The notes beneath the pieces are model-generated. The model saw only the letters and a program-made list of their open reading frames with translations, searched no databases and had not been told where the DNA came from. A stretch of 64,000 nucleotides of DNA from Chloroflexi bacterium 54-19 (GTDB taxonomy: Bacteria > Chloroflexota > Chloroflexia > Chloroheliales > Chloroheliaceae). A program made the position numbers and the translations under genes. This document shows, in pieces, positions 25,178 to 35,000 of the stretch (the first letter of the stretch is position 1; every line of letters starts with the position of its first letter). Location of the stretch: contig MKTJ01000077.1 in the NCBI GenBank assembly GCA_001898225.1, forward strand, positions 628,352 through 692,351, written 5' to 3'.

Positions 25178-28100
25178 ATGACGGATATTGCAGGAATCGA
25201 CGTGGCCCGGATAGAGATCCGCCTTGGAGAGGCGACCGTCCGTACCAGGCCCGGTTCCACCCTAGAGAATCCAGTTACACTGGTCAATTTAACTCCCCTG
25301 CCAGATTTTTTCTACCTGGCTATTTCCGGCAACCCTGCGCCCTGGGCCTCTTTTGACAAAGAGAGCGTCAACCTTTTCCCAAACTGGAGCGATGTTATTA
25401 ACCTGACGTTAATAGTCCCGGAGGAAACTCCACCGGGTAGTTATGTGCTGGAAATTGAAGCCAGTTCGCATACCCAGGATAACGTCAAATCGAGGATTCA
25501 GCTTGGCATTGTGGTTGAAAGCCCCTCTGGTGGAACGCATCCCGCTTCCGCGCCTGAATTAAATCCTGCCGCGCCGCCAACCCATGGCAACCTGCCGGAA
25601 AATCCTTTTCTGAACCCCAACCCGGCTAACTTCCAGGAACCTTTCACTCCCCCACCCGATTTCCCCAGGCTGCAAATTGACCTGGATTTCGGGCAGGTTA
25701 CGGTGGTAGCCGGGCAAACCGCCGAACAGACGGCCTATCTTTTAAATCTCAGCACCGGCCCTCACAATTTCAGTATTGGGCTGGATGGATTGCCGCCGGA
25801 ATGGATTACGGTGGACCCACCCTTCTTGCGTCTTTCCCCCAATTGGAGTGAAGTGGCCCGGTTTAAAATCGCGGTCCCGGTGGATGCTTTCCCCGGTCGC
25901 TATTTGCTCACCGCCAGGGCTATCCCTGAAACCCAACCTGAAGCGGTCGCCTGGAGACAGTTCGATATTGTCATTCTCCCGGCTGCTGTCCCACCCTCCA
26001 CCACAACTCCTGACAATACTAACGCTTCTGCTTTAACTCATCCGGTAGGGATGGAGCCCGAGGGTTCTCACTTCGGTGCCGAAAAGTTCCAGGCCGCGCA
26101 AACACCGGTCGCACCGGAACTTCCGGCGAACACCTTGCCGGTCCCAACCCCGGAAGTACGGCCCGCGATGCCGCCTTCTGCACCTATCTCCGAACAGGTC
26201 GCCCCGCCGCCGCCTGCCTGGAACCAACCGGTGTTAGGGGCTCCCGCTCAAACCCAAGGACCCGCTCCGGAAGCGCCTAAAGGCAAACCCGACAACAAAC
26301 AGAAAGGCGGGTTATTCGGCTGGCGGAAGAAAAAAGCCGAGCCGGTAGCTAACGAACCCATCCTTTTTGTACCTTTTAACCCGGCCCCGGCAGAAGCCAC
26401 CCCGGTCAAACCATTTACACCTGTCGAAGTTGCGCCGGTCGAGGCTACACTCGAACCTGTAGCTGCTCCGATTACCGCTCCTGAGGCCGCTGCAAAATTA
26501 CCGGAAACCGAATCGGAGGTAGCCCCGCCAATTGAGGACGATTCCCCGACCCGGCAGATTATACTCCCTGCCACCCCGGCGCCTTCGAGCGAACTAGAAG
26601 AAGTTAATCTCCCAATTGGGTCAAATGGTGAAAGCATCACCTTACCCTCACCGGCCCTGGAAGCGATAGAAGCTCCGACCGTTAACGCCCCTATTGACGA
26701 GATTGCGACGATAAACCCGCCCATTGACGAAGTGCCAACAGTCAACCCAGCGCTAGAGGAGGATACGCCCACCGTCCCACCCACCGGAATACCAGGATTG
26801 GAATCGGCTACCCTGGCTGCTATGGAACAAGAACCGGCAGAGGTTGAAACAGTCGAAGCAGTCGAAGACAAATCCACGGTCACTTCAGAAACGGTCGAAC
26901 CGGCTATTCCGCCCGAACCGGCTGTGGTCCGAAACGAGAATATTGAACTGAATGTCGAAAACGTCAAAATCCGTTTCGAACTAGGCAACTCCTACGAACA
27001 ACAGGTCGGCCTTATCAATTTGATGGGCAACCCCGCCTTTTTTGACCTGAAAGTCGAGGGAATACCCGAAAACTGGTACAACTTTTCCTACTCACAAATA
27101 AATTTGTTCCCGAACTGGCGCGAGCAGGTTTATTTCCGCCTGGAAGCTCCTACCGACACCACCCCCGGCCAGTTCTCGGCTACCCTGGTCGTGGCTTCGC
27201 CCAATTTGCCGGGCGATCGGGTGGAAATTCCGCTTGAAATCGAGGTGCTGCCATCCGCCACTCTAGCGGATAAACTCTACCGGGCCACGGGAGCCGGACT
27301 TCCGGTTAAATTAACGGCTGACGCCAGAATTGAACTGGTGGTGAACACGGTCAATTTGACCCTGGAACCGGACAATAATTTAGAGCAAACCATTACCCTG
27401 GTAAACCGCTCGCCCATACCTGATTTGTTTGATCTGAAGCTGGAAGGGTTACTCGAAAACTGGTACCAATTCTCGACGCCCCAGGTCAATCTTTTCCCGA
27501 ACTGGCAGGAAGAAATCTACCTGCGGATTGGGCTTCCCCTGAATGCGGTGCCGGGTTTATACCCTGTCCGTATGCTGGTAACAGGCCAGCAATACTCAGA
27601 ACTCCACGCCGAGCAGACCCTTTTGTTACAGGTCTTGCCGCCTACACCAAAACCGGCGGAGGAGGTTAACCCTCCCATCGGGTCGTTGGATGAAAACGCC
27701 GATACCATTTCTTCCAGGTTAACAAACGCGGCTGTCGAGAGCGAACCTACCGCAGCCACTGAAACAGTAGAAGATGATGCTACCGGGACGGCTCAGCCTT
27801 TCAGTTTTGCCTCATTCTTCCAGCAGCAAAACTTTACAACAGGCCCGGCTGCCCCGAAACAGGCCCCGGCCCCGGAGACAACCCAGGCCCCGGCTTCAAA
27901 CCTGCCGGTAGTGCCGTCCGCCCCCGAAGCAACCTACAACCAGCCTACTACGGCTTTTCCGGCTTACGGCGCGTCCACTCCGGCCCTTTACCCGTATGAT
28001 AATCCGAGCGCACCCGCTCCCGCGCCTTCCCCAGGGTATGCGCCTGCTCCCGGTTATACTCTTACGCCCGCGAATGCTCAACCAACAGGGGCAGTTCCTG

Positions 28101-29818
28101 CTGCCAATGCTTACAACAATTCCCAGGGCATGGGGGCTGCTCAGCCGTATGTCCTGACGCCCCAAACTTCGCTGGCAGGTATCATCCCTGTTATCAGCGC
28201 GCAACCCGAAGCCCCGGTTCCCCCTCCGCTGGTTGAGGAACCCATGCCATTACCGGTCGCTCCGCCTCGAAAACGGTCTTTATGGCAGCGAATTACCGGG
28301 CAGGGTAAAGAACAACCCGCCCCCGTTACGCCAAAGGTAGATGAAAGTGTCCTTTGGCGGTCAGGCCAGGCGCAAGCCCCGGCCCCGGCCAAACAATCGG
28401 GTAAAGCGGCACCTCCCTCAGCCGAGCCGGTTTCAGCCCAGGCTACCCAGGTTAACTGGAAAGCTCCTACAACAACCCAGGGCGCGTCGGCGGGAGAATA
28501 CCCGATTGGTGGTACAGCGGCACCCGCGCAGCCAGGACAACGTTCTTACACTCCAATGAGCACCGGGGGTGAGGTGGCCCGTGTCCAGATTACATTGGAA
28601 AAACCCCACATGACCATCGTAGCCGGGCAAAAAGATACCCAGCAGATTTTTTTGATGAACATGACCAGTCTGCCGGATAACTTCGAACTGACTATTGAAG
28701 GGCTTCCCGAAACCTGGTTTAGTTTTGAAAACACAACCGTCAACCTGTTCCCGAACTGGAACGAGCATACCGTGCTCACCATGAACATTTCGGAAAAAGT
28801 TAAACCTGAGCTTTACAAAGGCCGGATTGTGGTCGCCGCCAAAGCCCAGACCGGGGTGCGGGCGGTTATGCCGATTGAGGTTGAAGTCCTGGCACCCCTG
28901 GTGGTCCAGGCTCGCCTGCAACCACACCGAGCTAAAGGTTATAAAGCTAACTACGAAATGCTCCTGCGGAACCGCTCTATGAGCCAGGGGTTGATGACGA
29001 TGCAATGGGACCTCGCCAATTCATACAGCGTGGGGACTTTTACACCACCCCAGATTGTCCTGGGACCCGGCCAATCCCAGCATGTCAAAGTCCAGGTGAT
29101 GTTGCGCAAAAAGACCCCCAAGGACCAGGCCCGCCAGTTGCAGCCCTTCAAGGTTATGGTCCAACCACAATGGACGGTGGCCCAGGTCCCGGTCCTGACG
29201 GCGCCGGTCAGTGTTGAAGGCGAATATATCCACCGTTCGCGCTGGGTTTTTATCCAGCGGCACCCGGTCCTGTTCACTTTCCTTACAATCATCCTGCTGA
29301 TTGTATTGCTCTGGAACCTGTTACTGCTTCCATTTATCCAGACTTCACTTCTGACCCTTAGCCTGGGTAAAGTTGGTTTTTCGGATGTGGCGGCCAAGGT
29401 TCTGATGGCGGACCAGATAGGGTTTAACCTGCGAATGAAGGATGCTAACCCGTTAGGAGTGATTCAGACCGACGTCATCTTCAAAGAAGCGCCCGATAAA
29501 AGCACTAATGGGATTGTGACTATCAGGATGCAGACATTCGTCTTTACCGGTGACAACGCCGCTACCCTTTCAGGTAGTTTGGAAGTGGACCCGATTACAG
29601 GTGACTTGAAGTTTGTAGCCGCGAACCCCAAACAACTTGGCAGTTTCCCCTGGCTATTTATACCGCCAGACAAAGTTGTGCAGACCCTAAGCGGTAAACT
29701 TAAGACCTGGCTTAAGGAACAAAACCCGCCTCAACGAATGGACAATGTTTATATAGAAGGCAATACGCTCTTTATAACCCTTAAAAATTGCCAGAGCGGG
29801 GAGATTGCCTGTAGATGA
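25178..29818 (+). CDS. Membrane protein with five Ig-like VNLFPNW repeats and Pro/Ala-rich linkers
   Basis: 1546 aa. A ~110-residue beta-sandwich module occurs five times, marked by (T)LVNL...PDFFDL, G-x-PENWY and V/I-N-L-F-P-N-W followed by P-G-x-Y. The FPNW-type motif lies near residues 64-70, 220, 640, 770 and 1190 (second copy reads LRLSPNW). The fold resembles NEW3/Ig-like stalk domains. Long P/A/E/T-rich linkers separate modules. There is no signal peptide; one transmembrane helix (about 1362-1385) is preceded by RSRWVFIQRH, so positive-inside predicts the repeats in the cytoplasm and the last ~160 residues outside. That topology is odd for Ig repeats. First gene after the divergent promoter; ATG with GAGGG upstream. 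Function unknown; envelope anchoring of the eCIS is conceivable. Confidence 0.7.
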   Translation: MTDIAGIDVARIEIRLGEATVRTRPGSTLENPVTLVNLTPLPDFFYLAISGNPAPWASFDKESVNLFPNWSDVINLTLIVPEETPPGSYVLEIEASSHTQDNVKSRIQLGIVVESPSGGTHPASAPELNPAAPPTHGNLPENPFLNPNPANFQEPFTPPPDFPRLQIDLDFGQVTVVAGQTAEQTAYLLNLSTGPHNFSIGLDGLPPEWITVDPPFLRLSPNWSEVARFKIAVPVDAFPGRYLLTARAIPETQPEAVAWRQFDIVILPAAVPPSTTTPDNTNASALTHPVGMEPEGSHFGAEKFQAAQTPVAPELPANTLPVPTPEVRPAMPPSAPISEQVAPPPPAWNQPVLGAPAQTQGPAPEAPKGKPDNKQKGGLFGWRKKKAEPVANEPILFVPFNPAPAEATPVKPFTPVEVAPVEATLEPVAAPITAPEAAAKLPETESEVAPPIEDDSPTRQIILPATPAPSSELEEVNLPIGSNGESITLPSPALEAIEAPTVNAPIDEIATINPPIDEVPTVNPALEEDTPTVPPTGIPGLESATLAAMEQEPAEVETVEAVEDKSTVTSETVEPAIPPEPAVVRNENIELNVENVKIRFELGNSYEQQVGLINLMGNPAFFDLKVEGIPENWYNFSYSQINLFPNWREQVYFRLEAPTDTTPGQFSATLVVASPNLPGDRVEIPLEIEVLPSATLADKLYRATGAGLPVKLTADARIELVVNTVNLTLEPDNNLEQTITLVNRSPIPDLFDLKLEGLLENWYQFSTPQVNLFPNWQEEIYLRIGLPLNAVPGLYPVRMLVTGQQYSELHAEQTLLLQVLPPTPKPAEEVNPPIGSLDENADTISSRLTNAAVESEPTAATETVEDDATGTAQPFSFASFFQQQNFTTGPAAPKQAPAPETTQAPASNLPVVPSAPEATYNQPTTAFPAYGASTPALYPYDNPSAPAPAPSPGYAPAPGYTLTPANAQPTGAVPAANAYNNSQGMGAAQPYVLTPQTSLAGIIPVISAQPEAPVPPPLVEEPMPLPVAPPRKRSLWQRITGQGKEQPAPVTPKVDESVLWRSGQAQAPAPAKQSGKAAPPSAEPVSAQATQVNWKAPTTTQGASAGEYPIGGTAAPAQPGQRSYTPMSTGGEVARVQITLEKPHMTIVAGQKDTQQIFLMNMTSLPDNFELTIEGLPETWFSFENTTVNLFPNWNEHTVLTMNISEKVKPELYKGRIVVAAKAQTGVRAVMPIEVEVLAPLVVQARLQPHRAKGYKANYEMLLRNRSMSQGLMTMQWDLANSYSVGTFTPPQIVLGPGQSQHVKVQVMLRKKTPKDQARQLQPFKVMVQPQWTVAQVPVLTAPVSVEGEYIHRSRWVFIQRHPVLFTFLTIILLIVLLWNLLLLPFIQTSLLTLSLGKVGFSDVAAKVLMADQIGFNLRMKDANPLGVIQTDVIFKEAPDKSTNGIVTIRMQTFVFTGDNAATLSGSLEVDPITGDLKFVAANPKQLGSFPWLFIPPDKVVQTLSGKLKTWLKEQNPPQRMDNVYIEGNTLFITLKNCQSGEIACR

Positions 29819-29834
29819 TGAGTTGGGCAACTCA
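29819..29834 (+). promoter_or_regulatory. Palindrome upstream of the BTAD regulator gene
   Basis: TGAGTTG-GG-CAACTCA begins directly after the stop of the 1546-aa gene. The 2-nt loop is too tight for a stable RNA hairpin of full length, and no T-run follows, so a protein-binding operator for the regulator gene 72 bp downstream is at least as likely as a terminator. Confidence 0.35.
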
Positions 29835-29905
29835 AGAGGTGTAATCAAATTTATCGGAATAACGGTATTGCTAATAATCAGAGTAAGCTAAAACTGGGAA
29901 AAACT

Positions 29906-32095
29906 ATGTTAGTAAGAGATCTAAAATTAGCCGGGGACAATTCTACCGCCCAACCTTTGCGGGTATTTATGCTGGGCCGTTTTGAGGTTGAGCAGGGTAA
30001 CCGGCTAATTGAGAGCGAACAGTGGCGGAGTGGCAAAGCTCGCAGCCTGTTTAAAATCTTGCTGACCCGGCGTTCTTACCAGATTAGCCGCCAGGAAGCC
30101 ACCGAACTCCTTTGGCCGGAACTGGACATGGACCGGGCCGCCAACAATCTCAACCAGGCGGTCTACAGTCTGCGCCGGACCCTCGAACCTGACCTGGAAA
30201 AACCTAGCAATTCGGCCTATCTGCGGACTGAAGGCGCTAAACTCCAACTTAATTACAACCTGGTTGGCTGGGTGGACCTGGAAGAATTCAAACGGCTTTA
30301 TCACCAGGCCCAGCAAAATAACAGCCTTGACCTTTACGCCCAGGCTGCCGCCCTTTACAGCGGGGAATTCCTGCCCGAAGACCTCTACGAGGACTGGTCG
30401 GTCAGCCGCCGTGAAGCCTTGCGCCAGGAATGGACTGAGCTTCTTTTAAAGATGGCGGCTCTGCACAAAGAAAAGGGCCAGGAAGAAAAATACCAGCGGT
30501 GCCTCCACCGGGTACTTGAAAGCGACTTCTCTCACGAAGAGTCAGCCCTGAAACTGATGCAATCGCTCTCGGAAAATGGCCGCCGTGAAGAAGCGATGCA
30601 GGTTTACCGCCAGTTCGCCAGTAAACTCCAAAGCCGTCTGAACATGGAACCATTGCCCGCGACCCAGGAACTTTATCAGGACATCGTGGCCGGGCGCATC
30701 CTGGTGCGGCCCACCCTTTCGCGGAACATCGCCCCGGTCCCGCTGGTCAGACCGGAATTCCACCCTGAACCGGAAGCCCTTATCAACACCAACTGGCCTC
30801 AGACGCTGCAAAGTTACAACTTTAACCCGCTTTTCCCGGCCTTCGTTATCCCGGAAGAAACCAGCCTGGCCGGGCCGGAAATAATCGGGCGGCAGGAAGA
30901 ACAGGCTCTCTGGAAAAACCAGCTTGAAACAGCTTTACGGGGTAAGGGCTCGTTAACAATATTCGAGGGTGAGGCGGGGGTCGGGAAAAGCCACCTTTTG
31001 CAGACCCTGGCCGGGCAAGCCCGGTTGGCCGGGTTCCAGGTGTTGCATATCAACTGCCACCCTGAACAAAACGACCTGCCCTTTAACCCGGTGAGCGAAC
31101 TGCTCGAACAGGCCCTGAGCCGGATGGGCTCAACCGAATTGCAGGATTGTTTGAAATACTGCAACCCGGAAATCGCCCGGCTCCTGCCGGGAATGGCTCA
31201 CCTCTTTCCGGGCGTGCAACCGGGCAACCCTGATACCAACCCCGAAGCGGTCTTTGCGGCGGCAGCCCAGGTATTAAGCTGGTTGAGTCGGAACCGCCGG
31301 ATTGTTGTAGTCCTGGACGATTTGCAATACATGCCGGGGCCTTCCCTGCGGATGTTACGGTTCTGGCTAAACCACCCGGCGCTGCGCTCCCTGGTTTTCC
31401 TGGCGGCAATTCGCCCAGGTGCCCGTGAAATGGCTTCACCCGAATTGGCCCGCTTGCTCCAGTGGGGCGGTGGGGAGAGTAATCAGAATTTCTACCGGAT
31501 GACCCGGCTGGAGAAATTCGAGCTGGCCCAGATTATCACCCGCAAGTTGGGCCAACCTGCCAGCCCGGAACTGCTCGACCTCGTTTTGGATATTACCGGC
31601 GGCAATCCTTACCTGGCCCTGGAACTGGTGGCCTGCTGGCAAAAAGATAACCAGTTGCAGCTTAAAAATGCCCAGTGGGAACGTAAAAATGATTGGGATA
31701 ACCAGTTGCCTTCTTCTCTGACCGGGTATGTCAGGCGGATGATTGCCAATCTCAACCCGGAAGCCCAGGTTTTGCTCAGCCTGGCGGCACTGTGCGGACC
31801 CATCTTTAGTTTTGAAATTCTACGCCAGATTGTTCTCTATCGCCAGGACGGAGCCGGGTGGTGGATTGAACTGGATAAGACCAAATTAGGCCAGACTTTA
31901 ACCGAAGTTACCGGCAGCAGCCTGATTGAAGAAACCAGGCAGGAATATCATTTCAGTTATCCTTTATTAGTCGAGACTCTTATTGCCGGACTTTCGCACA
32001 GTCAAAAATTATGCTGGCGAGAGGTTATCGGTTGGGCCCAGAAGAAATTAGAAAGTGGCCTCCTGGAGTGGGATTTTAAACATGATCAAAATTGA
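29906..32095 (+). CDS. BTAD/SARP-type transcriptional regulator with AAA ATPase domain
   Basis: 729 aa. Residues 17-115 are an OmpR/PhoB-like winged helix (LRVFMLGRFEVEQGNRLIES, QATELLWPELDMDRAANNLN, QAVYSLRRTLEP). Residues 119-265 are a bacterial transcriptional activation domain with helical repeats (LYSGEFLPEDLYEDWS, REALRQEWTELLLKMAAL). Residues 330-600 form an NTPase with Walker A GEAGVGKS (355-362) and Walker B VVVLDDLQ (about 468-474), then a winged-helix segment (LLSLAALCGPIFSFEILRQI). It resembles AfsR-like SARPs and MalT-like regulators but lacks the long C-terminal TPR/sensor region. SARPs bind tandem heptads with 11-bp period, which occur at the divergent promoters 5 kb upstream. 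Its 3' end overlaps the next gene by 14 bp. Confidence 0.85.
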   Translation: MLVRDLKLAGDNSTAQPLRVFMLGRFEVEQGNRLIESEQWRSGKARSLFKILLTRRSYQISRQEATELLWPELDMDRAANNLNQAVYSLRRTLEPDLEKPSNSAYLRTEGAKLQLNYNLVGWVDLEEFKRLYHQAQQNNSLDLYAQAAALYSGEFLPEDLYEDWSVSRREALRQEWTELLLKMAALHKEKGQEEKYQRCLHRVLESDFSHEESALKLMQSLSENGRREEAMQVYRQFASKLQSRLNMEPLPATQELYQDIVAGRILVRPTLSRNIAPVPLVRPEFHPEPEALINTNWPQTLQSYNFNPLFPAFVIPEETSLAGPEIIGRQEEQALWKNQLETALRGKGSLTIFEGEAGVGKSHLLQTLAGQARLAGFQVLHINCHPEQNDLPFNPVSELLEQALSRMGSTELQDCLKYCNPEIARLLPGMAHLFPGVQPGNPDTNPEAVFAAAAQVLSWLSRNRRIVVVLDDLQYMPGPSLRMLRFWLNHPALRSLVFLAAIRPGAREMASPELARLLQWGGGESNQNFYRMTRLEKFELAQIITRKLGQPASPELLDLVLDITGGNPYLALELVACWQKDNQLQLKNAQWERKNDWDNQLPSSLTGYVRRMIANLNPEAQVLLSLAALCGPIFSFEILRQIVLYRQDGAGWWIELDKTKLGQTLTEVTGSSLIEETRQEYHFSYPLLVETLIAGLSHSQKLCWREVIGWAQKKLESGLLEWDFKHDQN

Positions 32096-35000
32096 GATTA
32101 GTTCTGAAATCGTTGAAATAGCGCCCAATAATGTCTCGCAAGTAACTCTGACGGTAACCAATACCAGCCAGATTATTGATTTTTTCACGGTTTCAATAGA
32201 ACCGGTCATCAGCCCTGAGACGATGGGGTTATATCCGGGTTGGGTGGAGTTTAACCAGCCGACCTTTTCGTTGCGTCCTGCCGGAGATGCGGGTCGCGGC
32301 GCGGATAGCACCCAGGTCGTTATTATCAAGGTCAATATCCCACCCCAGGTTTATGCCGGGAATTACGCCGGGAAGATTCTTGTTACCGCCAAAAGCGGGG
32401 CGGATAACAGCATTGAAATTCCTTTCAATATTGTAATTTCGCAGATTGATGCCCAGACCCTGGAAATCCAGCCAATAGACTCGTCGTCTCGCAAATCATC
32501 CGAAATTTACCGGGTAATCGTCAGCAACCAGGGTAACGCGCCGCATATATATTCGCTTTATGCCGAAGACCCCAATGACGATATAAAGTTTACAATTGAC
32601 CCGCCCGAAGTCCCCCTGCGCCCCGGTGAACAGGCTGCCCTCACCCTGAAAGCCCAACCCCGCCAGCGTAACTGGGTCGGTGACGATGTAAACCACGACT
32701 TTAAAGTCAAAATGGAAGGCTCGGACCAGGAAGTCCGGGGTTCTTTCAAACAAAAAGCCGCGATTGCGCCAATCCACTGGTTTGGCCGTCACTGGGGCCG
32801 TTTTGTATTTTTCCTGGCATTATTACTGGTACTTTTAATTGTCGGGGCTATCTTCCTCTTACCGCTCATTTACAAGCAGACTTATGCGGCGGATTGTGCC
32901 CCGATTTCATTGCGTAATGTAAACGTCCTGAGCAACGGCACAACCACAAATGTCCTTGTCAGCGGGCGCAACGGGGCTCAGCCTTATGCCGCTGCCGTAA
33001 CCGAACAGGCCGATAAACTACCGGGTATTTTTGGCAGTCTGGTTTCGATTTCACCGGATGGGCGGCGGATTGCCTATGTCACGGCCAGCGACCTTGCTTT
33101 GAATGATGCCCGCATCTGGATTAAGAATCTCGATACCGACCAGGCTCCTATAGCCAGTATCCCGATTACTTCAGGATTATGGCCGGTCGCGCCGGTCTGG
33201 TCTGCCAACGGGGAGAAGTTAGCCTACGTGGTCCGTCACCCCACCCCGGTAACAGCCAGCGGAACGGTGACCGCGACCACCCCGCCAGCTTCCGGTAACA
33301 TCTCCGGGACTACTGCCACCACCGCAACTACCACGACTGCGGCTACGACAGCAGCCAATGGAACGCCGGGAGCCGACGCGGCTAACAACCCTTCGCAGCT
33401 TGACCTGTTCGTTGTCTCGAAAATTGGGGAAGACCCTAAACTCTTATCCTCGCCACCGGGCCTCGAACCAAAACTTTTTTATGGCGACACCGTCAGTACG
33501 GTGCCTTTGTGCTGGGGCTCCGACGATAATAGTTTGCTGGTCCGGCCCCAGGACGGTACCCTGGTCCAGGTAGCCCTGGCCGATGGGAAATTCCAGACCA
33601 TCACACCTCAGGCGGGCGGTTTCCAGTTCCCCAAGCCCAGCCTGCCGAGTTTACCCGGCCTGGTCATGCCGCTTAAATCCCTGGTAGGTGTACCGGCCAG
33701 TTTCTTAAGAGTGCCTGAGGCTCAACTTGCCTCGGTCCAGCAACAGGCCAGGACAGGCACGCCCACCACGACCCAACGGTCCGGGACCGGCACCGCCGGG
33801 ACAAATTCCGGCAGCACTCCGACCGCGACCAACCCGGCCAATGAATGTTCGATTGCCCGGCCCTTCAGTCAGAATGACCCGCGCTGGGCCGATTTACCGC
33901 TCCGGGACGGCAGCGCCAATACCCTGGCCGAACTGGGTTGTCCGATTACCGCTGCCGCTATCCTTTTAAATTACCAGCAGGTTGATACAACCCCTTCCGA
34001 ACTGACCAGTTGTCTGGGCAATCTTACCAGCCCGCTCAATCAGACCGGCTGGTTTGCTATCGGCCAGCAATGCGGCGGTTTCAAATTATCGGGCGGTGTC
34101 CGGGCCGACTTTAGCTGGGATTTGCTCGATTCGTCTCTTCAAAAGGGGCCAACTATTGTTGGGTTATTGGGTGGGCCGAGCGGTTCACACTTCCTGGTGG
34201 TAACGGGCGGCTTTAGCGGCATCAGCACTTCTTATACCGTTACCGACCCCTGGGACGGCACCACCTACAAAACCCTGGATTACTTCCTGAGCAAAGGTTA
34301 TCAGCCCCGCTGGATTATCAGTTATGAAGGGACTGGCGCGCCCTGTGTTACCAGTATCCCCGATACGACTAACCAGGTGGGTATACGCACGACTGGGGCG
34401 GTAGATGGTGGGCTTTACCAGACCCCGCAGCCTTTCCGCTACGAGTTGACCGGCGCCTCCAACGATTCCGCTACCGCGAGTATCCGGGTAGTTAACGCGC
34501 GGGTGAACCTGGACGATAGTACCCAGACCCTTTCGCCTAGCGAAACACGGACTTTCTCGACCGAAGGGAATTACACCATCGCCATCGTGGTCAAAGACCC
34601 CGAAGGAAAAACGGTGCTGACCCGCAATATCTATTTCACGATAGACCATACCGCCCCGGTTATCGGCAACCGCCTGATGCCAGCCCCGGATAAGACTACC
34701 AACAAATCCCCGGTTCCCGTCAGTGTCAACCTGCTGGCAACCGATGATTTGAGTGGGATTGCCTCAATTGAATACCAGGTCAACGGGGGACAGTGGCAGC
34801 CCTACACCAGTGATACCGCTAAAGTGCCGCTGACGATCTCGGATAATGGCACTTATACAATCAACTACCGGGCTACCGATGGGGCCGGTAATACCGCCAA
34901 TGCCCAAACGATAAACTTTATAATTGAAAAACCGGTTGCCAATACCACCGGTAACGGAGGCCGGGGTGGTACTGGTGCCAACGGCCAGGTAACTCCCACG

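Noticed and set aside
32055..32081. GTG at 32055 as start of the 4202-aa protein
   Set aside because: ATG at 32082 gives an N-terminus that aligns with the downstream paralogue; the nine extra residues have no counterpart.
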